Shown: positions 1-5,085 of the stretch, piece after piece
Position numbering within the stretch: the first letter of the stretch is position 1
How the letters are laid out: every line of letters starts with the position of its first letter
Source: Bacteroidales bacterium
GTDB lineage: Bacteria; Bacteroidota; Bacteroidia; Bacteroidales; UBA10428
Length of the DNA stretch: 5,257 nucleotides
Assembly (NCBI GenBank): GCA_016938095.1
Contig: JAFGVG010000391.1
Coordinates: forward strand, 1-5,257
Reading direction: 5' to 3'
Translations under genes and position numbers: made by a program
The notes under the pieces: model-generated
The model's database searches: none
Told to the model about the DNA's origin: nothing
What the model saw: only the letters and a program-made list of their open reading frames with translations

Positions 1-167
1 AGCCAATGCAGGCATCCATCGAAAGTAAAAGCGCCCTTTTTCCAGCTCATGCATAATCCGCCAGGCAAAGCGTTTTTCTCATAAATTACAGTATCATACC
101 CGTTCATTTGAAGGTAACAACCCAGCGACATCCCGGAAATTCCGGCCCCGATAATACTCACCTTCAT
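1..167 (-). CDS. FAD-dependent phytoene-desaturase-like oxidoreductase, N-terminal part (partial)
   Basis: The first 55 residues of a flavoprotein are visible on the minus strand; the rest lies beyond the left edge. The protein begins MKVSIIGAGISGMSLGCYL, a classic GxGxxG dinucleotide-binding turn (residues 7-12) in a beta-alpha-beta Rossmann fold. An acidic residue, E30, ends the second strand (VIYEK), where it normally binds the ribose of FAD. It is followed by PGGLCMSWKKGAFTFDGCLHW (35-55), the GG-x-C...FD-x-G pattern of the phytoene dehydrogenase/carotene isomerase group (COG1233, CrtI-like). That family oxidises or isomerises polyenes and related lipids; the substrate here cannot be told from the fragment. 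The ATG at 165-167 was chosen because the Rossmann strand starts directly after it, as usual in this family. The upstream ATG at 172-174 is out of frame. No Shine-Dalgarno sequence is seen. Family confidence is high; a specific enzyme name is not justified. Confidence 0.88.
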   Translation of the reverse strand, partial: MKVSIIGAGISGMSLGCYLQMNGYDTVIYEKNALPGGLCMSWKKGAFTFDGCLHW

Positions 168-355
168 CTTTCATCTGCTTTAATAACCGGTATAAATGTA
201 CGTATAAACACACTATATTCTTTATTGAAACCAGGGTCGCTCAGCAAACTTTTTTTAATACGATGCAGCAGGAGGTCGACATTAACGTCCTTGTGAAGAA
301 TCCATGAAATTCATAATGATTATTGGACAATATTTACCTCATAAATAACAATCCT
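168..355. other. Divergent intergenic region with weak promoter-like signals
   Basis: These 188 bases separate the divergently transcribed oxidoreductase and lipoprotein genes and must hold both of their promoters. On the minus strand, TACATTTA (193-200) matches seven of eight positions of the Bacteroidota -7 consensus TAnnTTTG and lies 25 bases before the oxidoreductase start, but no TTTG/TTG sits at the right distance upstream. A short direct repeat, GTATAAATGTAC then GTATAAACACAC (190-213, 9 of 12 positions equal), overlaps this box and could be a regulator site. I see no convincing -7 box for the lipoprotein gene on the plus strand. There is no tRNA, stable hairpin or small ORF that I can support. 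Confidence 0.4.
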
Positions 356-1321
356 ATGAAAGCAAAAACCAATCATTTGTTTTACACCCTGTTTTTTTTG
401 GTGTTTTCATCTCTGATCTCCTGTGTTTCTTCACAATCGTTTCTTCCCGTGAAGGGTAGCGGTATGCCTGTCGAAAAAAATTATACTGTTTCGGGTTTTA
501 AAGGACTCGATGTCTCGGGTGGATTTGATGTTGTGCTGGTGCAGGGAAATACAGAAGGGGTGGTACTTACAGCCCAGGAAAACCTATTCGGTTATATAAA
601 GGTGGAGGTGGTACAGGGTGTTCTGAGAATATACACCGAAGCGAACATTATGCCCACCAAGCCCATGAAAGCGTGGGTAAGCTTTAAAAGTATTGAAAAG
701 CTGGAGGTATCCGGTGGTGGCGATGTGGTGGCCGAAACACCTGTTAATGTTCCGGGACTCGATATGGCCATTAGCGGCGGAGGCGATCTGACCCTTACGG
801 TAAACACGGCTGAACTGAACGGTAAGATCAGCGGTGGCGGCGATGCCCGTCTTGATGGCAGCGCAGAAAACTTTGTCGTTGTTATGTCGGGTGGAGGTGA
901 TCTGTCATCCAGCCTGGAAGCCGGAAATATTGCCTGTACGCTTTCAGGCGGTGGCGATCTGAATATAAAAAACCCAGTCAGAGCGTTTGCCATTACGCTG
1001 GAAGTAAGCGGCGGAGGCGATGTGGAGGCTTTGCTGGAAGCTGACCGGCTTAAATGTGCTGTATCGGGGGGCGGTAACGCCAGCTTTTCGGGGAATGTCA
1101 CTGATCTTGAAATACACGTCAGCGGTGGGGGTGACATTGATGCTGCAGGACTTGTCGCCCGTAAAGCTTCGGTGGAAGCCGGCGGAGGTTCAGACGTTCA
1201 TGTGCATGTTTCGGATGAACTGAAAGGCAATATATCGGGTGGTGGGGATATATATTTCGCAGGTAACCCTGCCATCGTTTCCATTGACACAAAAGGTGGC
1301 TCGGAAATACATAAGGAATAG
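356..1321 (+). CDS. Head-GIN (DUF2807) lipoprotein with SGGGD beta-helix ladder
   Basis: This 321-residue predicted lipoprotein has a basic N-terminus (K2, K4), a hydrophobic core (8-20) and the lipobox LISC with C23 as the lipidated residue. The residues after the Cys (VSSQS) are not acidic, so a Bacteroidota surface-export signal is not evident. The rest resembles the putative auto-transporter adhesin, head-GIN domain family (DUF2807, PF10988): an opening YTVSGFKGLDVSGGFDVVL (43-61), a V-x-V-x-x-G-V-L-x-I-Y segment near 82-93, then SGGGD or close variants every 19-21 residues from 119 to the C-terminus. This pattern predicts a right-handed parallel beta-helix with one turn per repeat. The family function is unknown; adhesion is only suggested by its name. 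The ATG at 356 was preferred over an in-frame TTG at 323 because it places the signal peptide at the N-terminus. A terminator 96 bases downstream suggests a separate transcription unit. No enzyme motif is visible. Confidence 0.88.
   Translation: MKAKTNHLFYTLFFLVFSSLISCVSSQSFLPVKGSGMPVEKNYTVSGFKGLDVSGGFDVVLVQGNTEGVVLTAQENLFGYIKVEVVQGVLRIYTEANIMPTKPMKAWVSFKSIEKLEVSGGGDVVAETPVNVPGLDMAISGGGDLTLTVNTAELNGKISGGGDARLDGSAENFVVVMSGGGDLSSSLEAGNIACTLSGGGDLNIKNPVRAFAITLEVSGGGDVEALLEADRLKCAVSGGGNASFSGNVTDLEIHVSGGGDIDAAGLVARKASVEAGGGSDVHVHVSDELKGNISGGGDIYFAGNPAIVSIDTKGGSEIHKE
710..1306 (+). repeat. Protein-level SGGGD repeat ladder inside the lipoprotein gene
   Basis: SGGGD or close variants occur at lipoprotein residues 119, 140, 159, 178, 197, 218, 237 (SGGGN), 256, about 275 (AGGGSD), 294 and 313 (KGGSE), with a degenerate first copy SGGFD at 54. 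Successive spacings are mostly 19 residues, with two of 21. The codons differ widely between copies (for example TCCGGTGGTGGCGAT, AGCGGCGGAGGCGAT, TCGGGTGGTGGGGAT), and the residues between motifs are not conserved. The repeat is therefore a structural one maintained at the protein level, not a recent DNA tandem duplication. Confidence 0.85.
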
Positions 1322-1380
1322 GAAAGAAAAATATAAGGTTTACATAAGAGGCTGTATAAAAAGTCTGATCAAGCGTGTAC

Positions 1381-1410
1381 GTCATTGCGAACGTAGTGAA
1401 GCAATCTCTG
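1381..1410. repeat. GTCATTGCG...GCAATCTC interspersed palindromic repeat
   Basis: The core is GTCATTGCGAACGTAGTGAA followed by GCAATCTC, with ATTGC (1384-1388) complementary to GCAAT (1401-1405). Sequences of the form GTCATTGCGA-gc-GAAGCAATCTC are a widespread intergenic repeat in many bacterial genomes (recalled, not searched). Here the repeat sits inside the inverted-repeat element, between the left arm and the terminator hairpin. Its stem is too short to be a strong terminator by itself. Confidence 0.55.
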
Positions 1411-1416
1411 AATAAT

Positions 1417-1448
1417 GAGCGTAGTCTCCTGACTACGCTCTTTTTTTT
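1417..1448 (+). terminator. Strong intrinsic terminator carried inside the MITE-like element
   Basis: GAGCGTAGTC (1417-1426) and GACTACGCTC (1431-1440) form a perfect 10-bp stem around the loop TCCT, followed at once by eight T (1441-1448). This is a textbook Rho-independent terminator for plus-strand transcription. It would end the lipoprotein transcript 96 bases after its stop codon. On the minus strand the hairpin is followed by ATTATTCA, not a T run, so it should work in one direction only. Confidence 0.85.
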
Positions 1449-1453
1449 GACTT

Positions 1454-1482
1454 TTTGCACAGCCTCTTTTTTATTAACTTTG
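1454..1482 (+). promoter_or_regulatory. Predicted Bacteroidota-type promoter for the TolB-like gene
   Basis: TAACTTTG (1475-1482) matches the Bacteroidota -7 consensus TAnnTTTG exactly. A TTTG (1454-1457) lies 17 bases upstream as the -33 box; spacings of about 17-23 are used in the phylum. Transcription would start near 1485-1488, leaving a leader of roughly 30 A/T-rich bases before the ATG at 1519. The -33 box lies within the right arm of the MITE-like element and the -7 box lies just outside it, so the promoter spans the element boundary. It is downstream of the terminator T tract, as expected for an independent start. Confidence 0.65.
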
Positions 1483-1518
1483 AGGGAGAATGATTAACGA
1501 TGCATAAATACTTATAAT

Positions 1519-3039
1519 ATGAAATGGATGACGCTTATGATGGCCTTTGCCTTTTTCAGCCATGCCTATGCCGGTAATGACCCGGTTGGTATTTTTGATG
1601 ACCATGCCGACGTGGGAAACCCCAAAATTGCCGGATCGACTGTTTACGATGCCAATACCCAGGTTTATACACTCAGGGGTTCGGGATACAACATCTGGTT
1701 CGGACGCGATGAATTTCACTATGCCTATCAGAAAATCAAAGGCGACTTCATCCTTACGGCCAACTTTGCCTTTGTGGGCCAAGGTGTGGATCCGCACCGC
1801 AAAATGGGCTGGATGGTGCGTGAAACACTCGATGACAATTCGTCGCATTACAGTGCCGTGGTGCATGGCGATGGCCTTACTGTTATGCAGTGGCGGCCCA
1901 TTAAAGGAGCTTTCATGCGTGATCCGCAGGATGAATTATTTGCACCTAAACCCGGTTACCAGATTATACAGCTCGAACGTCAGGGTAAAACACTTATTTT
2001 CCGTGCTGCCCAGGTGGGAGAGCCGCTGCAGGTAATCGGCACCGAGCGTGCCAGGGATCTTCCCGACGAAGTGCTGGCCGGATTGTTTGTTAATTCACAT
2101 AACCCCGATGTAATGGAGGAAGCCAGGGTGTGGAATGTACGCATTGACCAGCCGGTGAACGATACTTATAATCCCGACCGGGAAGGGTGGATTGGCTGCA
2201 GGATGGAAATCCTCGACGTTTTTACCGGTATGCGCAAAGTGATTCATGAGTCAGCCGGCCGGTTTGAAGCACCTAACTGGATGCCCGACGGCAGGCAGTT
2301 GTTGTTCAACCAGGACGGGTCGTTGTTTACCATTCCCATCGAAGGCGGTACACCTGTTAAGCTGAATACCGGTTCGGCAAACCGTATGAACAACGATCAT
2401 GGCATATCGTTCAGCGGCAAGCAGCTGGCCATAAGTCATCATCGTCAGGGTTTGCCCGGAGGCGGATCATCGGTATATGTGCTGCCACTTTCGGGAGGTG
2501 AACCAACGCTGATCACGGAAAAAACACCCTCTTACTTCCATGGATGGACAGGTGATGATAAATATGTGCTGTACGTGGCCCAGCGCGATACTGCTATTTA
2601 CAATGTGTATAAAAGTCCGGTCAAAGGAGGCCCCGAAGTCCAGCTCACCTTCTTTAAACACGGACACGTAGACGGTCCCGAAGGTTCGCCCGATAACAAA
2701 TACATCTATTATAACGGCAGCCAGACCGGAACCATGCAGCTTTACCGCATGAAGCCCGATGGCACGGGGGTGGAACAGCTTACCTTTGATGAGTATAACG
2801 ACTGGTTTCCGCACATTTCGCCCGATGGCAAGTGGATTCTTTTTATTTCGTTTCCTACGGAGATCGACCCCGATGCGCATCCTTCGTACAAAAGGGTTAT
2901 GTTACGGATAATGCCGGCCGGCGGTGGCGCGCCCAGGGTGGTGGCTTACCTTTACGGAGGTCAGGGAACCATCAACGTACCTTCGTGGTCACCCGACAGC
3001 AAAAGAGTTGCTTTTGTAAGCAATTCGGGAAAGGAATAG
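1519..3039 (+). CDS. Secreted concanavalin-like domain plus TolB-type beta-propeller protein
   Basis: This 506-residue protein begins with a signal peptide (MKWMTLMMAFAFFSHAYA, probable cleavage AYA|G after residue 18) and has no lipobox, so it is likely periplasmic or secreted. Residues ~25-212 look like a DUF1349/concanavalin-like beta-sandwich: GDFILTANFAF (75-85), MGWMVRE (96-102), HYSAVVHGDG (110-119), IQLERQGKTLIF (150-161) and GLFVNSH (188-194). Residues ~228-502 hold six PD40/TolB propeller motifs: APNWMPDGRQLLF (251-263), HGISFSGKQLAIS (294-306), FHGWTGDDKYVLYV (340-353), DGPEGSPDNKYIYYN (385-399), WFPHISPDGKWILFIS (429-444) and VPSWSPDSKRVAFVS (487-501). This implies a complete six-bladed propeller. 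Relatives are often labelled TolB-like or, misleadingly, biopolymer transporter TolR; no membrane helix of TolR type is present. Binding of a glycan or protein partner is inference, and no catalytic residues are recognisable. The ATG at 1519 directly precedes the signal peptide and follows an A/T-rich leader. Confidence 0.9.
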   Translation: MKWMTLMMAFAFFSHAYAGNDPVGIFDDHADVGNPKIAGSTVYDANTQVYTLRGSGYNIWFGRDEFHYAYQKIKGDFILTANFAFVGQGVDPHRKMGWMVRETLDDNSSHYSAVVHGDGLTVMQWRPIKGAFMRDPQDELFAPKPGYQIIQLERQGKTLIFRAAQVGEPLQVIGTERARDLPDEVLAGLFVNSHNPDVMEEARVWNVRIDQPVNDTYNPDREGWIGCRMEILDVFTGMRKVIHESAGRFEAPNWMPDGRQLLFNQDGSLFTIPIEGGTPVKLNTGSANRMNNDHGISFSGKQLAISHHRQGLPGGGSSVYVLPLSGGEPTLITEKTPSYFHGWTGDDKYVLYVAQRDTAIYNVYKSPVKGGPEVQLTFFKHGHVDGPEGSPDNKYIYYNGSQTGTMQLYRMKPDGTGVEQLTFDEYNDWFPHISPDGKWILFISFPTEIDPDAHPSYKRVMLRIMPAGGGAPRVVAYLYGGQGTINVPSWSPDSKRVAFVSNSGKE

Positions 3040-3050
3040 GCTTTCATCAT

Positions 3051-3077
3051 TTACGTCACAAATAGTGATGTACGTAA
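3051..3077. other. Imperfect inverted repeat after the TolB-like gene
   Basis: TTACGTCAC (3051-3059) is complementary to GTG...ACGTAA in 3065-3077, giving a 3-bp inner and 6-bp outer stem with a 4-base bulge on the right side and a 5-base loop. It begins 11 bases after the stop codon at 3037-3039. There is no T tract after it, so it is a poor intrinsic terminator; it might instead stabilise an mRNA end or be a protein-binding site. The remainder of the 123-base gap to 3163 holds only an uncertain promoter candidate. Confidence 0.3.
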
Positions 3078-3112
3078 TTTGAGGAGCAAAAGGTTAAAAA
3101 TGGGTACTTTTT
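3078..3112 (+). promoter_or_regulatory. Weak promoter candidate for the hexosaminidase gene
   Basis: TACTTTTT (3105-3112) matches seven of eight positions of TAnnTTTG, and a TTTG (3078-3081) lies 23 bases upstream, at the long end of accepted spacing. The start would fall about 45 bases before the ATG at 3163. The match is poor enough in this A/T-rich gap that read-through from the upstream gene is an equally good explanation for expression. Confidence 0.22.
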
Positions 3113-3162
3113 ACTTTCATTATGGTGTAACTTGCATACAATATTATTAAAACCGGATTGGT

Positions 3163-5049
3163 ATGAAGAAAATATTCACTGGAATGATGTTTTTGTTATC
3201 CGTCTTTGGATTGTCGGCTCAACAAAACAAGGTTAGTCTGATACCGCAGCCCGTTGAGCTGCAGGTGATGAATGGTTCATGGACACTTACCGGAAGTGCA
3301 TCGGTGGGCTATAATAAGTCAGAAGGGCGTAAGGTGGCAGAAATGCTGGCACAGCAGCTCAATCAACCTACAGGTTTTAAAATTTCGGCTAAGCAGGGAA
3401 CCACTGCCGCCATACAGTTGAATCTTAATGCCACTGCAGATGCCAAGCTCGGTACCGAAGGCTATACGCTGGTTTCGGGAGCAAAAGGTGTTGTTATTAC
3501 GGCCAATCAACCGGCGGGGCTTTTTTACGGTATGCAAACCCTGCTTCAGCTGTTGCCTAAGGAAATAGAAAGCAGGAAAGCGGTTAAGGCCAGCTGGACT
3601 GTTCCGGCTGTGAAGATAACCGATTATCCGAGGTTCGCCTGGCGTGGACTGATGCTCGACGTAAGCCGGCATTTCTTCACCAAAGAAGAGGTAAAACGTT
3701 ATATCGACGAGATGGTACGTTTCAAATACAATACTTTCCATTGGCACCTGACAGATGACAATGGCTGGCGTGTGGAAATCAAGTCGCTGCCGAAGCTCAC
3801 CGAAGTAGGTGCCTGGCGTGTTGAACGACATGGTCAGTTTGGCAGCAGGCTCGATCCTAAGCCCGGTGAACCGGCCACATACGGCGGTTTTTACACCCAC
3901 GAAGATATCCGTGAAATTGTGCAGTATGCTATGGACAGGCACGTTACCATAGTTCCCGAGATTGACGTACCCGGTCACAGCATGGCTGCCATTGCGGCGT
4001 ATCCCGAGTTAAGCTGCACCAAGAATCCGAATACCATGGTCAATCCGGGTACCAATTTTGCCGAATGGTATGGCAACGGTACTTTCAGGATGTTTATTGA
4101 AAATACGCTGAATCCATCGGATGAAAAGGTGTATGAATTCCTCGATAAGGTTTTTACCGAGCTGGCGCAGTTATTCCCCAGTCCTTACATTCATGTGGGC
4201 GGCGACGAATGTTACAAAGGTTTCTGGAAGAACGACAAAGGATGCCAGGACCTGATGAAGAAATTGAATATCAGGCACGTAGAAGACCTCCAGGGATATT
4301 TCATGAACCGGGTGGAAAAAATCCTCACCGACAAAGGCAAGAAATTGCTGGGCTGGGATGAGATTCTCGAAGGAGGAATATCACCCGGCGCAACCGTTAT
4401 GAGTTGGAGAAGCATGGCCGGAGGCATTGAAGCTGCCCACATGGGTCACGATGTGGTGATGACGCCAACCTCGCATTGTTATATTGACTATGTGCAGGGC
4501 GAGGTCACCATTGAACCTCCCATTTATGCAAGCTTGCGGATGAAGAAGAGCTACAGCCTGAATCCGGTGCCGGAAGGCGTAGATGCCAAGCACATACTGG
4601 GCGGGCAGGGAAATTTGTGGACCGAACAGGTAGCCACGCTGCGGCATGCCGAATACATGACCTGGCCGCGCGGATGGGCGCTGGCTGAAGTTTTCTGGAC
4701 GCCGGACGAAAAGAAGAACTGGGAAAATTTTGTAAAAAGGGTGGAGCATCAGTTTACCCGTTCGGATGTGGGTGAGGTGAAGTATTCAAAGGCCATATAC
4801 GATGCCATTATCCGCACCCGGATGAAGGATGGAAAACTCTGGGTTGAAATGGAGCCGGAAGCACCCGGACTGGATATCTATTATACCACTGACGGTGGGA
4901 TGCCCGACCATTATTCGCCCAAATACAGCCAGTCATTTGAAATTCCGGATGGACCCGTAACGCTGCGTGTGATCACTTACCGCAACGGGGCACCCATTGG
5001 CCACCTGATCACCCTGAAACCCGCCGACCTGAAAGCGAGGGCGGAGTAG
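3163..5049 (+). CDS. Beta-N-acetylhexosaminidase, glycoside hydrolase family 20
   Basis: This 628-residue enzyme should cleave terminal beta-linked GlcNAc or GalNAc from glycans by substrate-assisted catalysis. It has a signal peptide (MKKIFTGMMFLLSVFGLSA, cleavage near 19-20), so it acts in the periplasm or outside. Domains in order: GH20b N-terminal domain (~22-150, opening VSLIPQPVEL), the GH20 TIM barrel (~156-510) and a C-terminal chitobiase/hexosaminidase beta-sandwich (~566-618, IYYTTDGGMPDHYSP). In the barrel I see the substrate Arg in FAWRGLMLDVSRHF (R161), HWHLTDDNGW (193-202), PEIDVPGH (265-272), the catalytic pair D348-E349 in HVGGDE, and the active-site aromatics W398 (GWDE), W415 (MSWR), Y440 with D442, and W486 with E488 (LWTE). 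All key residues are present and the length is normal for Bacteroidota GH20 enzymes. Chitobiose, N-glycan, mucin or peptidoglycan-derived substrates cannot be told apart. No SusC/SusD pair is in the window. Confidence 0.97.
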   Translation: MKKIFTGMMFLLSVFGLSAQQNKVSLIPQPVELQVMNGSWTLTGSASVGYNKSEGRKVAEMLAQQLNQPTGFKISAKQGTTAAIQLNLNATADAKLGTEGYTLVSGAKGVVITANQPAGLFYGMQTLLQLLPKEIESRKAVKASWTVPAVKITDYPRFAWRGLMLDVSRHFFTKEEVKRYIDEMVRFKYNTFHWHLTDDNGWRVEIKSLPKLTEVGAWRVERHGQFGSRLDPKPGEPATYGGFYTHEDIREIVQYAMDRHVTIVPEIDVPGHSMAAIAAYPELSCTKNPNTMVNPGTNFAEWYGNGTFRMFIENTLNPSDEKVYEFLDKVFTELAQLFPSPYIHVGGDECYKGFWKNDKGCQDLMKKLNIRHVEDLQGYFMNRVEKILTDKGKKLLGWDEILEGGISPGATVMSWRSMAGGIEAAHMGHDVVMTPTSHCYIDYVQGEVTIEPPIYASLRMKKSYSLNPVPEGVDAKHILGGQGNLWTEQVATLRHAEYMTWPRGWALAEVFWTPDEKKNWENFVKRVEHQFTRSDVGEVKYSKAIYDAIIRTRMKDGKLWVEMEPEAPGLDIYYTTDGGMPDHYSPKYSQSFEIPDGPVTLRVITYRNGAPIGHLITLKPADLKARAE

Positions 5050-5069
5050 AAAAGCCTTGGCGTGCTTTT
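5050..5069. terminator. Weak hairpin between convergent genes
   Basis: AAAAGC (5050-5055) and GCTTTT (5064-5069) form a 6-bp stem with an 8-base loop directly after the hexosaminidase stop codon. The T run is part of the stem on both strands, so it could act weakly in either direction, which suits a convergent gene pair. The stem is short and mostly A/T, and the right half overlaps an IS-end-like sequence, so this is a low-confidence call. Confidence 0.28.
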
Positions 5070-5080
5070 GAGACAGCCTT
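5064..5080. repeat. Solo IS/MITE-end-like sequence
   Basis: GCTTTTGAGACAGCCTT agrees at 12 of 17 positions with 1450-1466 in the right arm of the element at 1346-1468, including the block ACAGCCT. It also resembles the TTTTGAGACAGCCTC ends common on Bacteroidota insertion sequences (recalled, not searched). I found no matching left arm nearby, so it would be a remnant or chance similarity. It lies six bases from the stop codon of the minus-strand ligase gene. Confidence 0.35.
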
Positions 5081-5085
5081 AGTTA

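Larger units (their letters stand above)
1346..1468. mobile_element. MITE-like element with terminal inverted repeats
   Basis: A ~123-base non-coding element is bounded by 20-base arms. The left arm is AAGAGGCTGTATAAAAAGTC (1346-1365). The right arm, 1449-1468, is its reverse complement at 18 of 20 positions, the only differences being at 1356-1357 against 1457-1458. The outer sequence GAGGCTGT...ACAGCCTC resembles the ends of insertion sequences and small non-autonomous elements commonly seen in Bacteroidota (recalled, not searched). There is no coding capacity, so any transposase would act in trans. I cannot identify a clean target-site duplication, and the exact outer boundaries are uncertain by a few bases. 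Inside are a GTCATTGCG...GCAATCTC palindrome and a strong terminator hairpin. Confidence 0.65.

Noticed and set aside
323..355. Upstream TTG start that would extend the lipoprotein by 11 residues
   Set aside because: The added residues would place polar sequence before the signal peptide; the ATG at 356 gives a standard lipoprotein signal with the lipobox Cys at residue 23.
592..1137. Long minus-strand ORF (181 codons) rich in SPPP motifs
   Set aside because: It is the antisense reading of the SGGGD repeats; the Pro runs are simply the complement of the Gly codons, and the plus strand has a signal peptide and a known family.
710..1306. RTX-type calcium-binding nonapeptide repeats, or a CRISPR-like array
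   Set aside because: The period is 19-21 residues rather than nine and the GGxGxD pattern is not kept; at DNA level the copies are not identical repeats separated by spacers, and the frame is coding.
1119..1460. Minus-strand ORF covering the end of the lipoprotein gene and the repeat element
   Set aside because: It runs across a terminator hairpin and an inverted repeat, has no recognisable domain, and overlaps a well-supported gene.
3319..3978. Minus-strand ORF of 219 codons inside the hexosaminidase gene
   Set aside because: It is an antisense shadow of a gene with complete GH20 catalytic motifs; its translation shows no known motif.
356..5049. A single three-gene operon or a polysaccharide utilisation locus
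   Set aside because: A strong terminator and a new promoter separate the first two genes, and no SusC/SusD pair, sulfatase or regulator is present in the window.
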